Assembly: GCA_036245525.1 (NCBI GenBank)
Contig: BTPG01000004.1
Span: forward strand, 157,380,158 to 157,444,157
Reading direction: 5' to 3'
Origin: Semisulcospira habei
Lineage: Eukaryota > Mollusca > Gastropoda > Semisulcospiridae
Length of the DNA stretch: 64,000 bases
Below, piece after piece: positions 1 through 9,318 of this stretch; position 1 is the stretch's first letter, and each line of letters begins with the position of its first letter. The translations under genes and the position numbers were made by a program. A model generated the notes under the pieces. The model ran no database searches, was not told the origin of the DNA, and saw nothing but the letters and a program-made list of their open reading frames with translations.

Positions 1-875
1 TCAGGACCGGGGACTATTTTTTTTATATTGTGTACAGACGTTGACCAGATAGGGTCTGTTGCCCTGCGTCTGTCGTCGTTCTCAGCCTCTCCTGGCTGAT
101 ATAAATATCTCACCTGTTTAGTAAACAAGCTTGTGTCTTGTGCTGGGGTTGGGGTTGGGGTTGGTCCTGTTTTTGGCTCTGTAATTGTTTTCAATTTAAT
201 AGCATCAGCAGGCTTAGGATGTCCTTCATTGTTCATTGCTTTTATCACATGTGGTAATCTCTTTACCCACTCAGTGTTCCGGGTGTCATGCATGAGTTCC
301 TTAGAATATTGATAGCTGAAAAGTCTCTCTGATAATTGTTTGTTAAAGTTCTCTACAATTGCCTGTGATCTGTGTACGCCTGGAATGCCTCGTCTGACCA
401 GTACGCCGTGCTTAGCAAATAACTGATTAACTGCACCCTTAAATTCAGATCCATCATCAACTTGCACTAGTCTGGGGTATCTTAAAGGGCCTCGACTATA
501 TATTTTTGTTAATGCTGTAGCAACTGTGGTAGCTGTTTTGTCAGATATGGGTTCAGCGTCTTTATATCTTCAAGCAATGTCTACAACAGTTAATGCATAC
601 TTGTATCGTTTCTTTCTCATTGTATCATATGGTAGGAACAGGAGGTCCATTTGGTGTGTGTCATTTGGTGATGTGTTCTCAAAATGAGGTCTAGATATCT
701 TTCTTGGAGCGGGGAGATATATCTGCCAAATTGCTTGTCTCTGTAACCATTGTTTAACTTGATTGAGTGTCATATCTCCGCCCACAGCGGCATGTAATTT
801 CTGAATAGCAGTTGCTCCTTTCCAATAGCCTGATGGGGAGTAATATATTTTCGATAGTTTATTTTCGGCTGCCAT
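1..875 (-). pseudogene. Polinton integrase (DDE, retroviral type), partial, one in-frame stop
   Basis: The product would catalyse strand transfer of the linear Polinton into chromosomal DNA in the nucleus. The reading frame matches the integrase at 37055-38014 from its first residues through the DDE core (first Asp in HQMDLLFL, second Asp in QVDDGSEF, Glu in the QAIVENF segment) and leaves the window before the C terminus. A TGA at 570-572 replaces the Ser codon found in the other copy, just after the first catalytic block. The frame continues cleanly on both sides, so this looks like a recent point mutation. The start at 875 is chosen over the upstream ATG at 911 because a run of A directly precedes it and the alignment with the other copy supports it. 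It overlaps the 3' end of the neighbouring gene by 17 nt. Confidence 0.85.
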
Positions 876-1293
876 TTTTTCTAGCAATGAAAACTCCTGT
901 AAAATAAACAAATGTCATTCCCACTAGAACAAAGATTATCTCTCCGTTTCTTTGTTCTGTACTCGGTTTGTAATAGTCACTTAGTTTCGGTTTTGTGATA
1001 GACATGTCTTCACCTGTGACAAGAAAATATTCCCTGATTGCTTCGTCTGTATTTGAAAATGTATGTTGTGCGTGGCCTTCAAGCCTGAGTTTTTCATTGA
1101 TGAAATCAAGTTTTTCAATCCTATTCTTCTCATAATCCTGCTGGGCTTGAGCAAGTTTTTCTGACGCTTCATTATGGCGCTTCAATTCTTCTGCAGATTC
1201 CTCTCTACCCATTTTAGAAAAGAGATAATTAGAGCCACTGAACGCGAGGGCGTTAACAACTGCCCCACCAATCATAATAGCTATCGTCGCCAT
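859..1293 (-). CDS. Polinton two-TM coiled-coil protein (144 aa), unknown function
   Basis: I do not recognise a named family. The protein has an N-terminal hydrophobic segment (about residues 3-22), a charged helical stretch rich in Glu, Lys and Ala (about 28-75) typical of a coiled coil, and a second hydrophobic segment near the C terminus (about 118-136, IIFVLVGMTFVYFTGVFIA). It is conserved in the second Polinton at 36637-37068, where it also sits just upstream of integrase with the same short overlap. The start lies a few bases after an AATAAAA tract. A role as a small virion or membrane protein is inference only. Confidence 0.7.
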   Translation of the reverse strand: MATIAIMIGGAVVNALAFSGSNYLFSKMGREESAEELKRHNEASEKLAQAQQDYEKNRIEKLDFINEKLRLEGHAQHTFSNTDEAIREYFLVTGEDMSITKPKLSDYYKPSTEQRNGEIIFVLVGMTFVYFTGVFIARKNGSRK

Positions 1294-1301
1294 ATTTTTA
1301 T

Positions 1302-1532
1302 TTACATAGAAACATTTTCAGGAATAATTCCCTGCTTAACAAGAAAGTCTTTCGTAGCATTTGATGCTGTAACAACTACAATTAGCTTAGCACTGTCTTC
1401 GAACTCTAATCTACTCAAGTCTGCTGATTTCATTTTGAGTAGACTTTTTCCCAGCATAGAATAAGCTACTGCTAATCCACTGATTACGGCAGAGTGATAC
1501 ACAAGGTTCATTATGTTCTTTGAGTCATTCAT
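1302..1532 (-). CDS. Polinton small hydrophobic protein (76 aa), unknown function
   Basis: A short open frame conserved almost throughout with 36395-36625 of the second Polinton, which argues that it is a real gene. It has two moderately hydrophobic segments (about residues 10-30, and 48-57 around AKLIVVVTA) separated by a charged stretch. It lies in a tail-to-head run of small genes all on the same strand as the integrase. No catalytic motif is visible. It could be a small membrane or capsid-cement component; this is not established. Confidence 0.6.
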   Translation of the reverse strand: MNDSKNIMNLVYHSAVISGLAVAYSMLGKSLLKMKSADLSRLEFEDSAKLIVVVTASNATKDFLVKQGIIPENVSM

Positions 1533-1568
1533 TTTTTAAGGCAATAAAAATTAAAATAATATTTTTAT

Positions 1569-2033
1569 TTACTGCATATAAAATGGGTCAACGGCTTTGG
1601 ATATTGTTGGTAATGTGGCGACTTCTGGTTTTGTTTTTGGAGTGTCTGATTTTTTGGTCACTGTACGAGTCTGTGGTTTGTATTTTTTGTATAATTGATA
1701 ACCTACGTAACCAAATCCGACAACAAATCCGGCAACTATATATTTTGTTGTTTGAGGGCTGTGGTCAGGGTCAGACTTAGTTGTTTGTCTCTCACTTTGA
1801 TGAGGGTGTGTCAGTCCTGACGGTATTGACACTGGTCCTGAAGGTGTTGACGCCTGGTCAGTCACATGAGCCTTTTCTGTTTGTGTTTGAAGCTGTAATT
1901 TTTTTTGCCTATTCCATTTGGCTAATCTTTTTCCTGCATCAATGCAGCCTGGACTTTTAGCCTTAGTCACAGTTTGAACCTGCGTCAAAACTGGACTGGG
2001 GTTCGGCTGTGGAGTCGTCTGGGTTTCGTCCAT
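1569..2033 (-). CDS. Polinton single-TM protein with Pro/Thr/Gln-rich N terminus (154 aa)
   Basis: The N-terminal half is rich in Thr, Pro, Gln and Lys and looks disordered. A single hydrophobic segment (about residues 95-112, TTKYIVAGFVVGFGYVGYQL) is followed by a basic tail. The gene overlaps the 3' end of the upstream 175-aa gene by 71 nt in another frame, and the second Polinton keeps the same overlap. A run of eight A (minus strand) near codon 45 is nine A long in the other copy, which shifts that frame. No family is recognised; a membrane-anchored virion protein is a guess. Confidence 0.6.
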   Translation of the reverse strand: MDETQTTPQPNPSPVLTQVQTVTKAKSPGCIDAGKRLAKWNRQKKLQLQTQTEKAHVTDQASTPSGPVSIPSGLTHPHQSERQTTKSDPDHSPQTTKYIVAGFVVGFGYVGYQLYKKYKPQTRTVTKKSDTPKTKPEVATLPTISKAVDPFYMQ

Positions 2034-2490
2034 TTTCTTCTGCAGTAAAATTTATTTTCGAAAAATCAATATGACTCCCAGTAACAAGAAGGGTTACAAC
2101 AGGTGCAAGGTAATTTCCGAACTTGTAAAACATGACACATGCTAATTTGCCAATTGAACTTGAAACAATAGGATTGCTTTCAAGGTCGTGTGAAAGACTG
2201 TCACTATCCACAGGTAGAAAGTGACTCACTGCTTTTGTGTATAGGCATACTAGAGATCGACTTAAATCACGAGTCATTAGTGAAGCAATGTGGTTTTCAT
2301 ATTTTGAATGAAGCTTGATTAGTTCGTCAGCCATAAGAGATTCAATATCATCTGTCATGTATTGTTTCCCGAGATAAGTCTTTGATTTGCCTGAGACAAT
2401 CACAGACAAAAGACGCTGTTTTTTCGAGTCTAAGTCTTTGTTCTCAACAGCATTGATATCATTCAATAGAAGGATTTCATCAGGGTTCAT
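1963..2490 (-). CDS. Polinton conserved 175-aa protein, unknown function
   Basis: The protein is strongly conserved with 35439-35966 in the second Polinton, including the start. It is mostly helical-looking, with an acidic N terminus (MNPDEILLLNDINAVENKDL) and a hydrophobic stretch around residues 118-142 (IGKLACVMFYKFG...LVTGSH). I see no Cys-His-Asp arrangement that would make it the adenain-like protease expected in many Polintons. In this copy its 5' end abuts the end of the packaging ATPase gene. In the other copy it abuts the terminal repeat instead, so this spot is an inversion boundary between the two elements. Confidence 0.65.
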   Translation of the reverse strand: MNPDEILLLNDINAVENKDLDSKKQRLLSVIVSGKSKTYLGKQYMTDDIESLMADELIKLHSKYENHIASLMTRDLSRSLVCLYTKAVSHFLPVDSDSLSHDLESNPIVSSSIGKLACVMFYKFGNYLAPVVTLLVTGSHIDFSKINFTAEENGRNPDDSTAEPQSSFDAGSNCD

Positions 2491-2518
2491 TTATATTGTT
2501 ATTTAAAAAAAACAAAAA

Positions 2519-3130
2519 TTAATTTACTAACCCATACCCTGTGGGCTGATCTGTCTTTAAAATGAGCTTTAGATGCTTAGTTGATTTCAGTTTATTTTTT
2601 ACATCATCACGTTCATGCTTATTTGGTATGACATCATTCTCTCTGAGACAGTCTTCAAAGCTGTCACGATCCTTACAGTAAAACAAACAGATAAACTTTA
2701 ACTGTTCACGAAAATCTTTCAGTACAGCATTATATTTTTGAGTGAGAATCCATACACTGATGTTTGCATGTCTGCCACTGAAAGCAAGTTCTGATAGAGT
2801 GTTTCTCTTCTTGACAATGTCTTTCTCTGCAGAACAGTCATCAACAATAAACAATGTTGGCTGTCCTTCAAATTGCTTGTAAAAATATTGTAGGTAGTCA
2901 TTCAGTTTCTTTTCAGGGTCAACTAAGTATATGTTGCTGTCAGTCCAAATGAATAAACGGTTGTGATACGCTTTGTTGTGTTTGATTGTTGGACAAAATA
3001 TTACAATGTTTTCAAAGTGGTGTATGTATCTTGTTTGTAATAGGTTAAAAACAAATTCAGTTTTCCCACACCCTGTGGCACCAACAAATAATCCACAGTG
3101 TGGGTCAAGGGTCATTAAGCTCCGGTTCAT
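2519..3130 (-). CDS. Polinton DNA-packaging ATPase (FtsK/HerA-type)
   Basis: This is the A32-like genome-packaging ATPase of Polintons and related viruses, which pumps DNA into the capsid using ATP. The Walker A motif GATGCGKT lies near residues 17-24, and the Walker B strand TLFIVDDCS is around residue 95. A sensor-like segment SGRHANISVWILTQKYN follows, as in this family. The length of about 203 residues is normal for a minimal packaging ATPase. The start at 3130 (MNRSLMT) is preferred to the upstream ATG at 3166, because it matches the start of the copy at 41807-42418 and follows the AT-rich pre-start tract. It lies directly upstream of the capsid gene's 3' end on the same strand. Confidence 0.9.
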   Translation of the reverse strand: MNRSLMTLDPHCGLFVGATGCGKTEFVFNLLQTRYIHHFENIVIFCPTIKHNKAYHNRLFIWTDSNIYLVDPEKKLNDYLQYFYKQFEGQPTLFIVDDCSAEKDIVKKRNTLSELAFSGRHANISVWILTQKYNAVLKDFREQLKFICLFYCKDRDSFEDCLRENDVIPNKHERDDVKNKLKSTKHLKLILKTDQPTGYGLVN

Positions 3131-3149
3131 TTTAATACACAATATAATT

Positions 3150-4433
3150 TTAATATATGTGTCCACTTAGTCTGCTTTCTGCAATATTGAGTTGTGCATC
3201 ATATATCAGGTACAAATATATGTTTATGGCTGCAGCAGTTTCAACCTTCTTTTGTATCTGAATTGTTATTCCATCACTGCCGTTCTCAACAGTTCGTCCT
3301 GACCCATGAAGGTAATCATCATCTGTACTACGAAGGTCTAACCAAAGTGCATATTTGTTTGTAAGGTATTGACCAATCCTTACATCATACAGATGTAGAT
3401 CTTTGCACGCAATGTTTGCTGGTTTATCTCTAATCCTTCCACCCGCAAAATACTTTGTGATCTCATCGTAGTGTTGATAAGGTAACAAACCTGAAGCGTA
3501 CACTTGATTATGGCGGCCTTCAATTGTGCAGGACAAATGTGTAATCTTAGGATTGTAGAATTTTTCTGAATCCCGTTTGTATGGATCTGCTGGTTCAACA
3601 AACAACATAAGAATACCTTTCAGTGACCTGGCAGGTGTGTTCAAGTTTATGTTCCACATTGGGTCACTCTTGTCTTTTTGCATTAAACTATGTCTAATCA
3701 CCCTGTCATAATAAATTGGAAGTCTTGACTGATACTGATTTTGAATGAGTCTGGCTAGATCAGTATGTGTAACAATTTTATATTCCAAGGAAATGTTAGA
3801 GATCTTATATGTTGCATCTGTGGCAGATGATTTTATAACTTTGGAGTAGTCATTTAAAGTTAGTTCAAAGCTCAGACGGTCATTCAGTGCTCCTTGATAA
3901 TAAGGCAAATGAGCTGTTAGGATTTCAAACTCAAGTGGAATGTAAAATCTGGTTCCATATGTTTCTGCTATAATAACGTCCTGGGCTGCTGACGTTGATT
4001 TATCTCCAGCATTGATTCGAAGTTTACAAACATTATCTGGCTGTATGCCTTGATAAATACGGTCTTCTCGTTCTTCTCTTGTGAGCCAAAGATCTTTGTA
4101 ACAGTAGAACACATCTGAGTCGTCAAGACTAAACACTTCCTGCCCTTCAAGTTTTACTTTAATAGTTCTAACAATTGCTCTGCCAAGATTGACAACCAGT
4201 GTTCTGTTCACATCTGCATCTGATGATAGTTCAATATTAAATGCTAGGTGTGCAGTGCCAGGAACAATAACGTCACTGGGACCTAGGTTTGGAAACTTGA
4301 CAGTAAGTGTTTGGTTCTGGTCTATGGTACTTGGATTGTTCATGATGACGATTGATTGTCTTATGCCCTTAACACACAGGGGCTCACGTAGTTTTCTGTA
4401 TGGGTCTAACTTTGATCCGTAAGACTGTGTCAT
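3150..4433 (-). CDS. Polinton major capsid protein candidate (double jelly-roll)
   Basis: At about 427 residues this is the largest structural gene. It sits between the ATPase and the divergent coiled-coil gene, which is the usual place for a capsid gene. The sequence is beta-rich with repeated patterns such as LTVKFPNLGPSDVIVPGTAH, VNLGRAIVRTIKVKLEGQEV and YDRVIRHSLM, in keeping with the double jelly-roll capsid proteins of Polintons and adintoviruses. The assignment rests on size, position and pattern rather than on a diagnostic motif. It is intact here, whereas the copy at 42437-43721 is broken. The start at 4433 follows AATAAAA directly and matches the other copy (MTQSYGS). Confidence 0.7.
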   Translation of the reverse strand: MTQSYGSKLDPYRKLREPLCVKGIRQSIVIMNNPSTIDQNQTLTVKFPNLGPSDVIVPGTAHLAFNIELSSDADVNRTLVVNLGRAIVRTIKVKLEGQEVFSLDDSDVFYCYKDLWLTREEREDRIYQGIQPDNVCKLRINAGDKSTSAAQDVIIAETYGTRFYIPLEFEILTAHLPYYQGALNDRLSFELTLNDYSKVIKSSATDATYKISNISLEYKIVTHTDLARLIQNQYQSRLPIYYDRVIRHSLMQKDKSDPMWNINLNTPARSLKGILMLFVEPADPYKRDSEKFYNPKITHLSCTIEGRHNQVYASGLLPYQHYDEITKYFAGGRIRDKPANIACKDLHLYDVRIGQYLTNKYALWLDLRSTDDDYLHGSGRTVENGSDGITIQIQKKVETAAAINIYLYLIYDAQLNIAESRLSGHIY

Positions 4434-4473
4434 TTTTATTATGCACAATAAAAAATAATAAATTAATAAAACA
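4434..4473. promoter_or_regulatory. Divergent AT-rich intergenic region between capsid and coiled-coil genes
   Basis: Only about 40 bases separate two divergently read genes, and both starts are preceded by AATAAAA or ATTAATAAAAC tracts. The matching spacer in the second Polinton (43722-43762) has the same layout. The region must hold both promoters if they are transcribed separately. Confidence 0.4.
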
Positions 4474-5711
4474 ATGGCCGTGGGAGGATTTAATCATGAA
4501 GATTTTGAAATGGATGACATGAATGTCTCAGATACCAGTATCACAGATATGACTGGAATGGTAACTAGTAGTAGTATGCATCATGAACTGTTAAAAGACA
4601 AAGTAAACTCATTTTATGACAGTGTTGGTGCGCGCCCAGATGTAATAGATCCTAATCAATTTGAATATGATAAAGGGCACTTATTTGTAAATACAGAGAG
4701 AGGGAAAATATATCTAACACATAAAAACAATCCTTCTAAGTTTAGAGCTTTAAGTACAATTAAAGGTGAAGTTGGTGGTAACTCTGGGTTGGCAAGGTAT
4801 CTTGGAATTGGAGGGTCTCCTGTCACGCCAAGACTGGCTAGTGTTCTTCACGACACGCAAACAAAGTTGCCAACAGGGCAACAAATTGAAATGGCACCAG
4901 TAACAAGCCTACCAGAAATAGCAAACACAGTGATACAAGAAACCTCATTTACTGAAGGACAAATAAATGACGCTTTGAAAACAATAGATGATCCACCTTT
5001 GTCAATGAGAGAGATTATAGGATTGGATAAATCACTGCAGAGAATAAGAGGTGAGATGGTTAATAATCTTGCCAAACTGGGTGAGCTTGATAAACACATA
5101 GAACGTGAGAAAGAGAAACTGGCTACAGCAGACAATGGGAATCTTGACACAGAAATGAAAGAAAGAATCCAACACAGATTAAATGATTTGCAGATAGAAA
5201 GATCAGGAAGGTTAGAAGTGATTAGTATTGGAAGACAAAAACTTAAAACCAAGTTAACAGGATTAGAGAAACTATTCAGAAAATACTTCACGAAGACACA
5301 ACTCTGGCTGAGAGACTTAAAACACTTTTCAGAGAACAGGGTATTACAATTGCTAGTTTAATTACAGCTCTTGGGTTTAGTATCAGTACTGTTGTGTTAG
5401 CTGTCTCCGGTGCTGGTGGACCCGGTGGTTCTCCACCTCCAGCACCACCAACCCCGGGTCCCCCGCCTCCAACAGACCCAAAAGATTTACAGTCATGGGT
5501 AAAGAAACAGTTGTCTCACATATCAGACTTGCTTAAAAAATTGGCTCTGAAAGCAATAGACGCTTTGCCTGGTATAATTGGCACTGTTGTCAGTTGGCTG
5601 ATTAGTACAGCGGCAAAGGCAGTAGGGTTTATGGCAGAGCATGTGTGGGTCTTTTTGGTTACAGTAGGAGGGTTGATGGTGGGTTATTTAATGAAACAGA
5701 TAAAGAAGTAA
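4474..5711 (+). pseudogene. Polinton coiled-coil/membrane structural protein, one frameshift
   Basis: The homologue at 50692-51897 is open through the shared part. It shows an N-terminal region conserved around VNSFYDSVGARPD, a long charged coiled coil (residues ~180-270), a hydrophobic helix (ITIASLITALGF), a Gly/Pro-rich linker, an amphipathic domain (DLQSWVKKQLSHISDLLKK) and a C-terminal TM helix ending in MKQIKK. In this copy a one-base deletion near 5248-5256, compared with the other copy, shifts the frame, so the first ORF runs out at 5361. The C-terminal part reopens in another frame up to 5711. Proteins of this layout recur in animal Polintons next to the capsid gene, but I know of no established function; an internal membrane or vertex role is a guess. 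Confidence 0.75.
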
Positions 5712-6933
5712 AACCCCTAACCCTGTTAGACCTATTACCAATGCAGTTCTTTCTGACTCATGTGTGTCAGGGGTTGACTGTACTGGTTGTATGAGTGCCG
5801 GTGTGGGGGCTGGGGCCAGGGCCGGGGGTGTTACTGTCTGTAATGATTTTAACAACTGTACATGTGTGGTTGTGGCCCCCAAGTTTACAGATTGATTGAG
5901 TCCTAATTTTTGGTCACGACCTGCAACAATGATTTCATTATTATAATTTGTTATTGTACCCATTTGGAGTTGAAGGTCAGATGGTAACATGTATAACCCG
6001 ATGCCAACTACAAAGTCAACTTTTGATCTGGCATATCTGAGTACGTCTTGATAGCGTTGTATGCTTGATGGGAGATCAACTGTTGAGTTAATTGAATCTT
6101 CAAGATTTGCAAGAAATTGTTTTTGTGCTTCAAATTTACCACTTCCATTCAAAATGTTTGATTTTGTTAGTGATTGTGCTCCTAGTAAACACCAGACATA
6201 TGTTCTGATAGACTCATTGAGGCACTCGACTCCTGCTTGAGTAAACCCGTCAGATTTATCTAAAATAAATGTGGTCCACGCATTAGCCTGCTTCTGCTCT
6301 ATTGATCCTAACCAGACTTGTGATTTTGATGAGAATGAAGTGTAACCAGGGTAATAATCTTGAGGGTATTGTCTGTGACTCAAAGCATAATACAGTGTAC
6401 CCATACCATTGTGATCATCAAGTTTTTGTGTAAAGTCATACTTAGTGCTTATGTTAAATTCATTACAAATCCGTTCAAACGCTTTTATATCCATGGGGTT
6501 GTTATACCTGTTGAAACTGGATTCAGTGGGTAATGGTGTATGCAGTTCTGACAGTATACGTCTAAGCTGGTAATAAACATGAAAACGATAGACAGACCTA
6601 ATCAGTTTGTTTGAGTGATTCAAGTGGTCTGTAAATGAAACACCACAGCCTGTAGTTGAGCATAGTATTGCAAAGTTTGAGTTGGTTTTGAAACATCTGT
6701 AGTGGACTTGAAGACCACTTTCTTGCAGTTGAGTCATCTGTTATTGGAGGGTTTAGGTAATGGTCAAACGGATTTGGTACTTTGACTTGGAATAGATCTT
6801 GTTCAGACACAGCTATGTCAAGCTGATTTAGTTGAATTATTTTTTGTTCATAAGTAGGTGCAACATTATATTTGGCATTCACATTAAATTCAAATGCGTT
6901 TGTTGTGGTAATGGTTGGTGATTTAAATTCCAT
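5688..6933 (-). pseudogene. Polinton minor structural protein with C-terminal TM, one frameshift
   Basis: The gene is read opposite to the coiled-coil gene and overlaps its last codons. Its N terminus (MEFKSPTITTTNAF) and long middle part match 51874-53562 in the second Polinton. The C terminus has an Ala/Pro-rich linker and a single TM helix (ALVIGLTGLGVLLLYLF), suggesting membrane anchoring. An extra base near 6675-6680 relative to the other copy shifts the frame about 85 codons in. It is divergently arranged with the penton-like gene at 6958, the starts being 24 bases apart. I cannot assign a named family; position and size suggest a minor capsid or vertex-associated protein. Confidence 0.65.
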
Positions 6934-6957
6934 CCTTTTTTATATGAGATAATAAAA

Positions 6958-7668
6958 ATGTTTATTTCCTTAACAAATCTTGACACTAGCAGATCAGTGT
7001 GGTTAACTAATGGGATTGATAATCGTGATGGTAGCAAGGCTGTAGCTATCCATGAATTGTTCTACACAGTAAAGTGGTTTAATGTAGAAGATGATATATA
7101 TAATAAAGTAAATCTTGATGGTAAGACTGAATCTTTACCACCTGGGTATTATGACTTTTGTACTATAGCTGAATGGTTTCAAAGTAAATTTAAAATTAAA
7201 GCAACTTTAAATCCAGCTAACCTACTTGTTACATTAGAATTTCTGACACAAAATTGGTTAAAGATCTCAGATAGATTTGCATATTTACTTGGATTTTATA
7301 TTGACGAAGATTGGTGGAGATCAGATGATTTAGATGAATTTAAGTTTGGTATTATAACAATGAAGACAAAAAAACTTAAAATAACTGGAAAACGTCCTGT
7401 CAATTTGTCAGTACACACAGTGCTAAATGTTTATTTGAAAGAACTAAACACATCTGAGAATGTTCACAATGGAAATCCTTCAACTTTGTTGAGATGCTTA
7501 CCTACTGGAACTGCTCCGTATTGTGAAAGTGTAGTTGTTAGATTTCCTAATTTGCAGTTTAAGAAATTAGGTTCTAGTTTCTTTGAGTCACTGAGTATAT
7601 CTGTAACTAATCAGGATGACAAACCAGTTCTTATGCATGATTTTAGTGTAGTGTTGGAAATTAAATAA
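6958..7668 (+). CDS. Polinton penton-like minor capsid candidate (236 aa)
   Basis: The protein is short and beta-rich. It ends in a pattern typical of single-jelly-roll minor capsid proteins of Polintons and virophages: a strand of the form 'SLSISVTNQDDKPVLMHDF' followed by 'SVVLEIK'. It begins MFISLTNLDTS and is intact and well conserved with 53590-54294. The start directly follows GATAATAAAA in both copies. The assignment as penton base is inferred from the C-terminal pattern and from its place in the structural gene block; a structure prediction would settle it. Confidence 0.6.
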   Translation: MFISLTNLDTSRSVWLTNGIDNRDGSKAVAIHELFYTVKWFNVEDDIYNKVNLDGKTESLPPGYYDFCTIAEWFQSKFKIKATLNPANLLVTLEFLTQNWLKISDRFAYLLGFYIDEDWWRSDDLDEFKFGIITMKTKKLKITGKRPVNLSVHTVLNVYLKELNTSENVHNGNPSTLLRCLPTGTAPYCESVVVRFPNLQFKKLGSSFFESLSISVTNQDDKPVLMHDFSVVLEIK

Positions 7669-7688
7669 TTTTATTTTTGTTTATAAAA

Positions 7689-8567
7689 ATGAGTGGTCTT
7701 GGTCCGAAGCAAACAATCATACCAGTTGAGTGTCCAGTAACAGAGTTGAAAGATTTGGCTGATGTACAGGATTTTGAGAAGGAGGGGGATGTTGGAGAAA
7801 TATATGGTTTTGAACTTGATTCAAATGGCATGTACAAGAGGAAAGTAATTGTTGACATAAAAGACGGTGAAAAACAGATTCCTAAACTTGGTCAGCTGCG
7901 TGATGTTACTGTACCTACTCCACCTGTAAATAATGCGCCTTACAACTTAATACATGTGGGTAGTAAGTGGGTTGTTTCACCTGTACCGGCACCACCACCC
8001 ACAATTGACTGGGACATAAAGTTGGAATTTATTAGTCCTTATGTATACACTGATGATGAAGGCGCCTTAGTGTTTAGGAAGGTTGTTAACTCGGGGCCGC
8101 TTATTGTAAGTCTTGTTCCAAGCTTTGCCCCAGACGACAATAGTAGAGAAAAACTGAAAGTTGAAAATTATGAGAGACGGAGATATCTTCTTACACATAG
8201 GAAGGGTAGGTCTGATGCGAAGGTCGTGTTTGCACCAATAAACCTTTCCATCGCAAGAGAAGCGACAATAGTATTTGAAATTATCATGAGATCAGTAACT
8301 ACTGCTAAAGAGGCTCAAATTGCACAAGGAATTAAACTTACATGGAATGAAACAGTAACAGAATCATCAAAGGTCTTTATTGCCATTACAAAAAATAATG
8401 ATGTTATTAATGTTTCAAGCAGTGTTCCAGCTGTCAAGGTGGTGGTTGACAAAACAACTTTTGTTCGTCTAACTTACATAAACCTTGAACACATTGATCT
8501 TGTTGCATTTTGTTATGCTAACAAATTGTATACTTTTGAAGAGTTGCAAAATGTAATTGCTGATTAA
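7689..8567 (+). CDS. Polinton conserved structural-block protein (292 aa), unknown function
   Basis: The frame is intact and conserved with 54316-55191. The N-terminal third is acidic (ELKDLADVQDFEKEGDVGEI). A Pro-rich linker (VPTPPVNN, VPAPPPTIDWD) leads to a beta-rich C-terminal region. The start at 7689 (MSGLGPK) is chosen over the ATG at 7677 because the other copy begins at the equivalent codon and TTTATAAAA directly precedes it. The gene follows the penton-like gene after about 20 bases. A spike, fibre or cement protein is possible; I see no motif that decides. Confidence 0.6.
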   Translation: MSGLGPKQTIIPVECPVTELKDLADVQDFEKEGDVGEIYGFELDSNGMYKRKVIVDIKDGEKQIPKLGQLRDVTVPTPPVNNAPYNLIHVGSKWVVSPVPAPPPTIDWDIKLEFISPYVYTDDEGALVFRKVVNSGPLIVSLVPSFAPDDNSREKLKVENYERRRYLLTHRKGRSDAKVVFAPINLSIAREATIVFEIIMRSVTTAKEAQIAQGIKLTWNETVTESSKVFIAITKNNDVINVSSSVPAVKVVVDKTTFVRLTYINLEHIDLVAFCYANKLYTFEELQNVIAD

Positions 8568-8596
8568 ATTTAAAAAAAAAATTGTGAATAAAAAAA

Positions 8597-9292
8597 ATGG
8601 TAAACTTCTATCCGCAACTACTGACGCTTGAGCCGACTGAAACAAATGTGATGACTAAAACAACACTTGCGCCTGATCCGCATGCGACAGCTGTGCCAAT
8701 TGCATCAGATAAAACATTACAGGCAGACGCATTCAGATTAAATAATATTACAGAAGCTTTGAAATATTTGGAAAGTGAAGAAGCGAAATATTCACGATGC
8801 AAAAGGAGGTATAAGTCAGTATTTAATTCTGTTCAAAACACTTCTATGGCTATTGGTGCAGTTTCAGCTGGATGTTTTGTGGGGGGTATTGTTCTGTTTG
8901 CCACGGGAATTGGAAGTTTGGCTGGAATAGCAGTTGAGGGTGTTAGCGTTGCTACATGCCTGGCTTGCTTTGGTTTGGAGGCCTTGAACAGGAGGTTTCA
9001 CACGAAATTACAGAAACATGAAGCATTGAGTATGCTTGCTGGTGCAAAGCTGAGCAGTATGAAACTTATTATCAGTAAGGCATTAAACGATAATTTTATT
9101 GATGACGAAGAATTTAAGCGGGTCCAGGATGATTTAAATAATTACAAGAAACAGAAATCTGAAATACAAAATAAAATGCGTAGTCAATCTCCCGTGAATG
9201 TTGAAGAACTAAAGGCTAGTTTTTTAGCAGAGGGAAAAAGGATCGGTGTTCAGGAAACCACAGAAAATCTACACAATCTTTTAAACAAATAA
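8597..9292 (+). CDS. Polinton two-TM helical protein (231 aa)
   Basis: A charged N-terminal region with a KYSRCKRRYKSVFN segment leads into a hydrophobic hairpin (about residues 80-130, rich in Gly, Ala, Val). Helical C-terminal segments follow, around LQKHEALSMLAGAKL and DDEEFKRVQDDLNNYKK. Proteins of this form are common in invertebrate Polintons but have no agreed function. The second copy (55218-56030) is similar up to about residue 210, then a one-base difference sends it into the frame of the downstream late-domain peptide. A membrane-remodelling or virion-membrane role would fit the architecture but is inference. Confidence 0.65.
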   Translation: MVNFYPQLLTLEPTETNVMTKTTLAPDPHATAVPIASDKTLQADAFRLNNITEALKYLESEEAKYSRCKRRYKSVFNSVQNTSMAIGAVSAGCFVGGIVLFATGIGSLAGIAVEGVSVATCLACFGLEALNRRFHTKLQKHEALSMLAGAKLSSMKLIISKALNDNFIDDEEFKRVQDDLNNYKKQKSEIQNKMRSQSPVNVEELKASFLAEGKRIGVQETTENLHNLLNK

Positions 9293-9318
9293 AAATCAGA
9301 TTTGGTAATCGTTTATTA

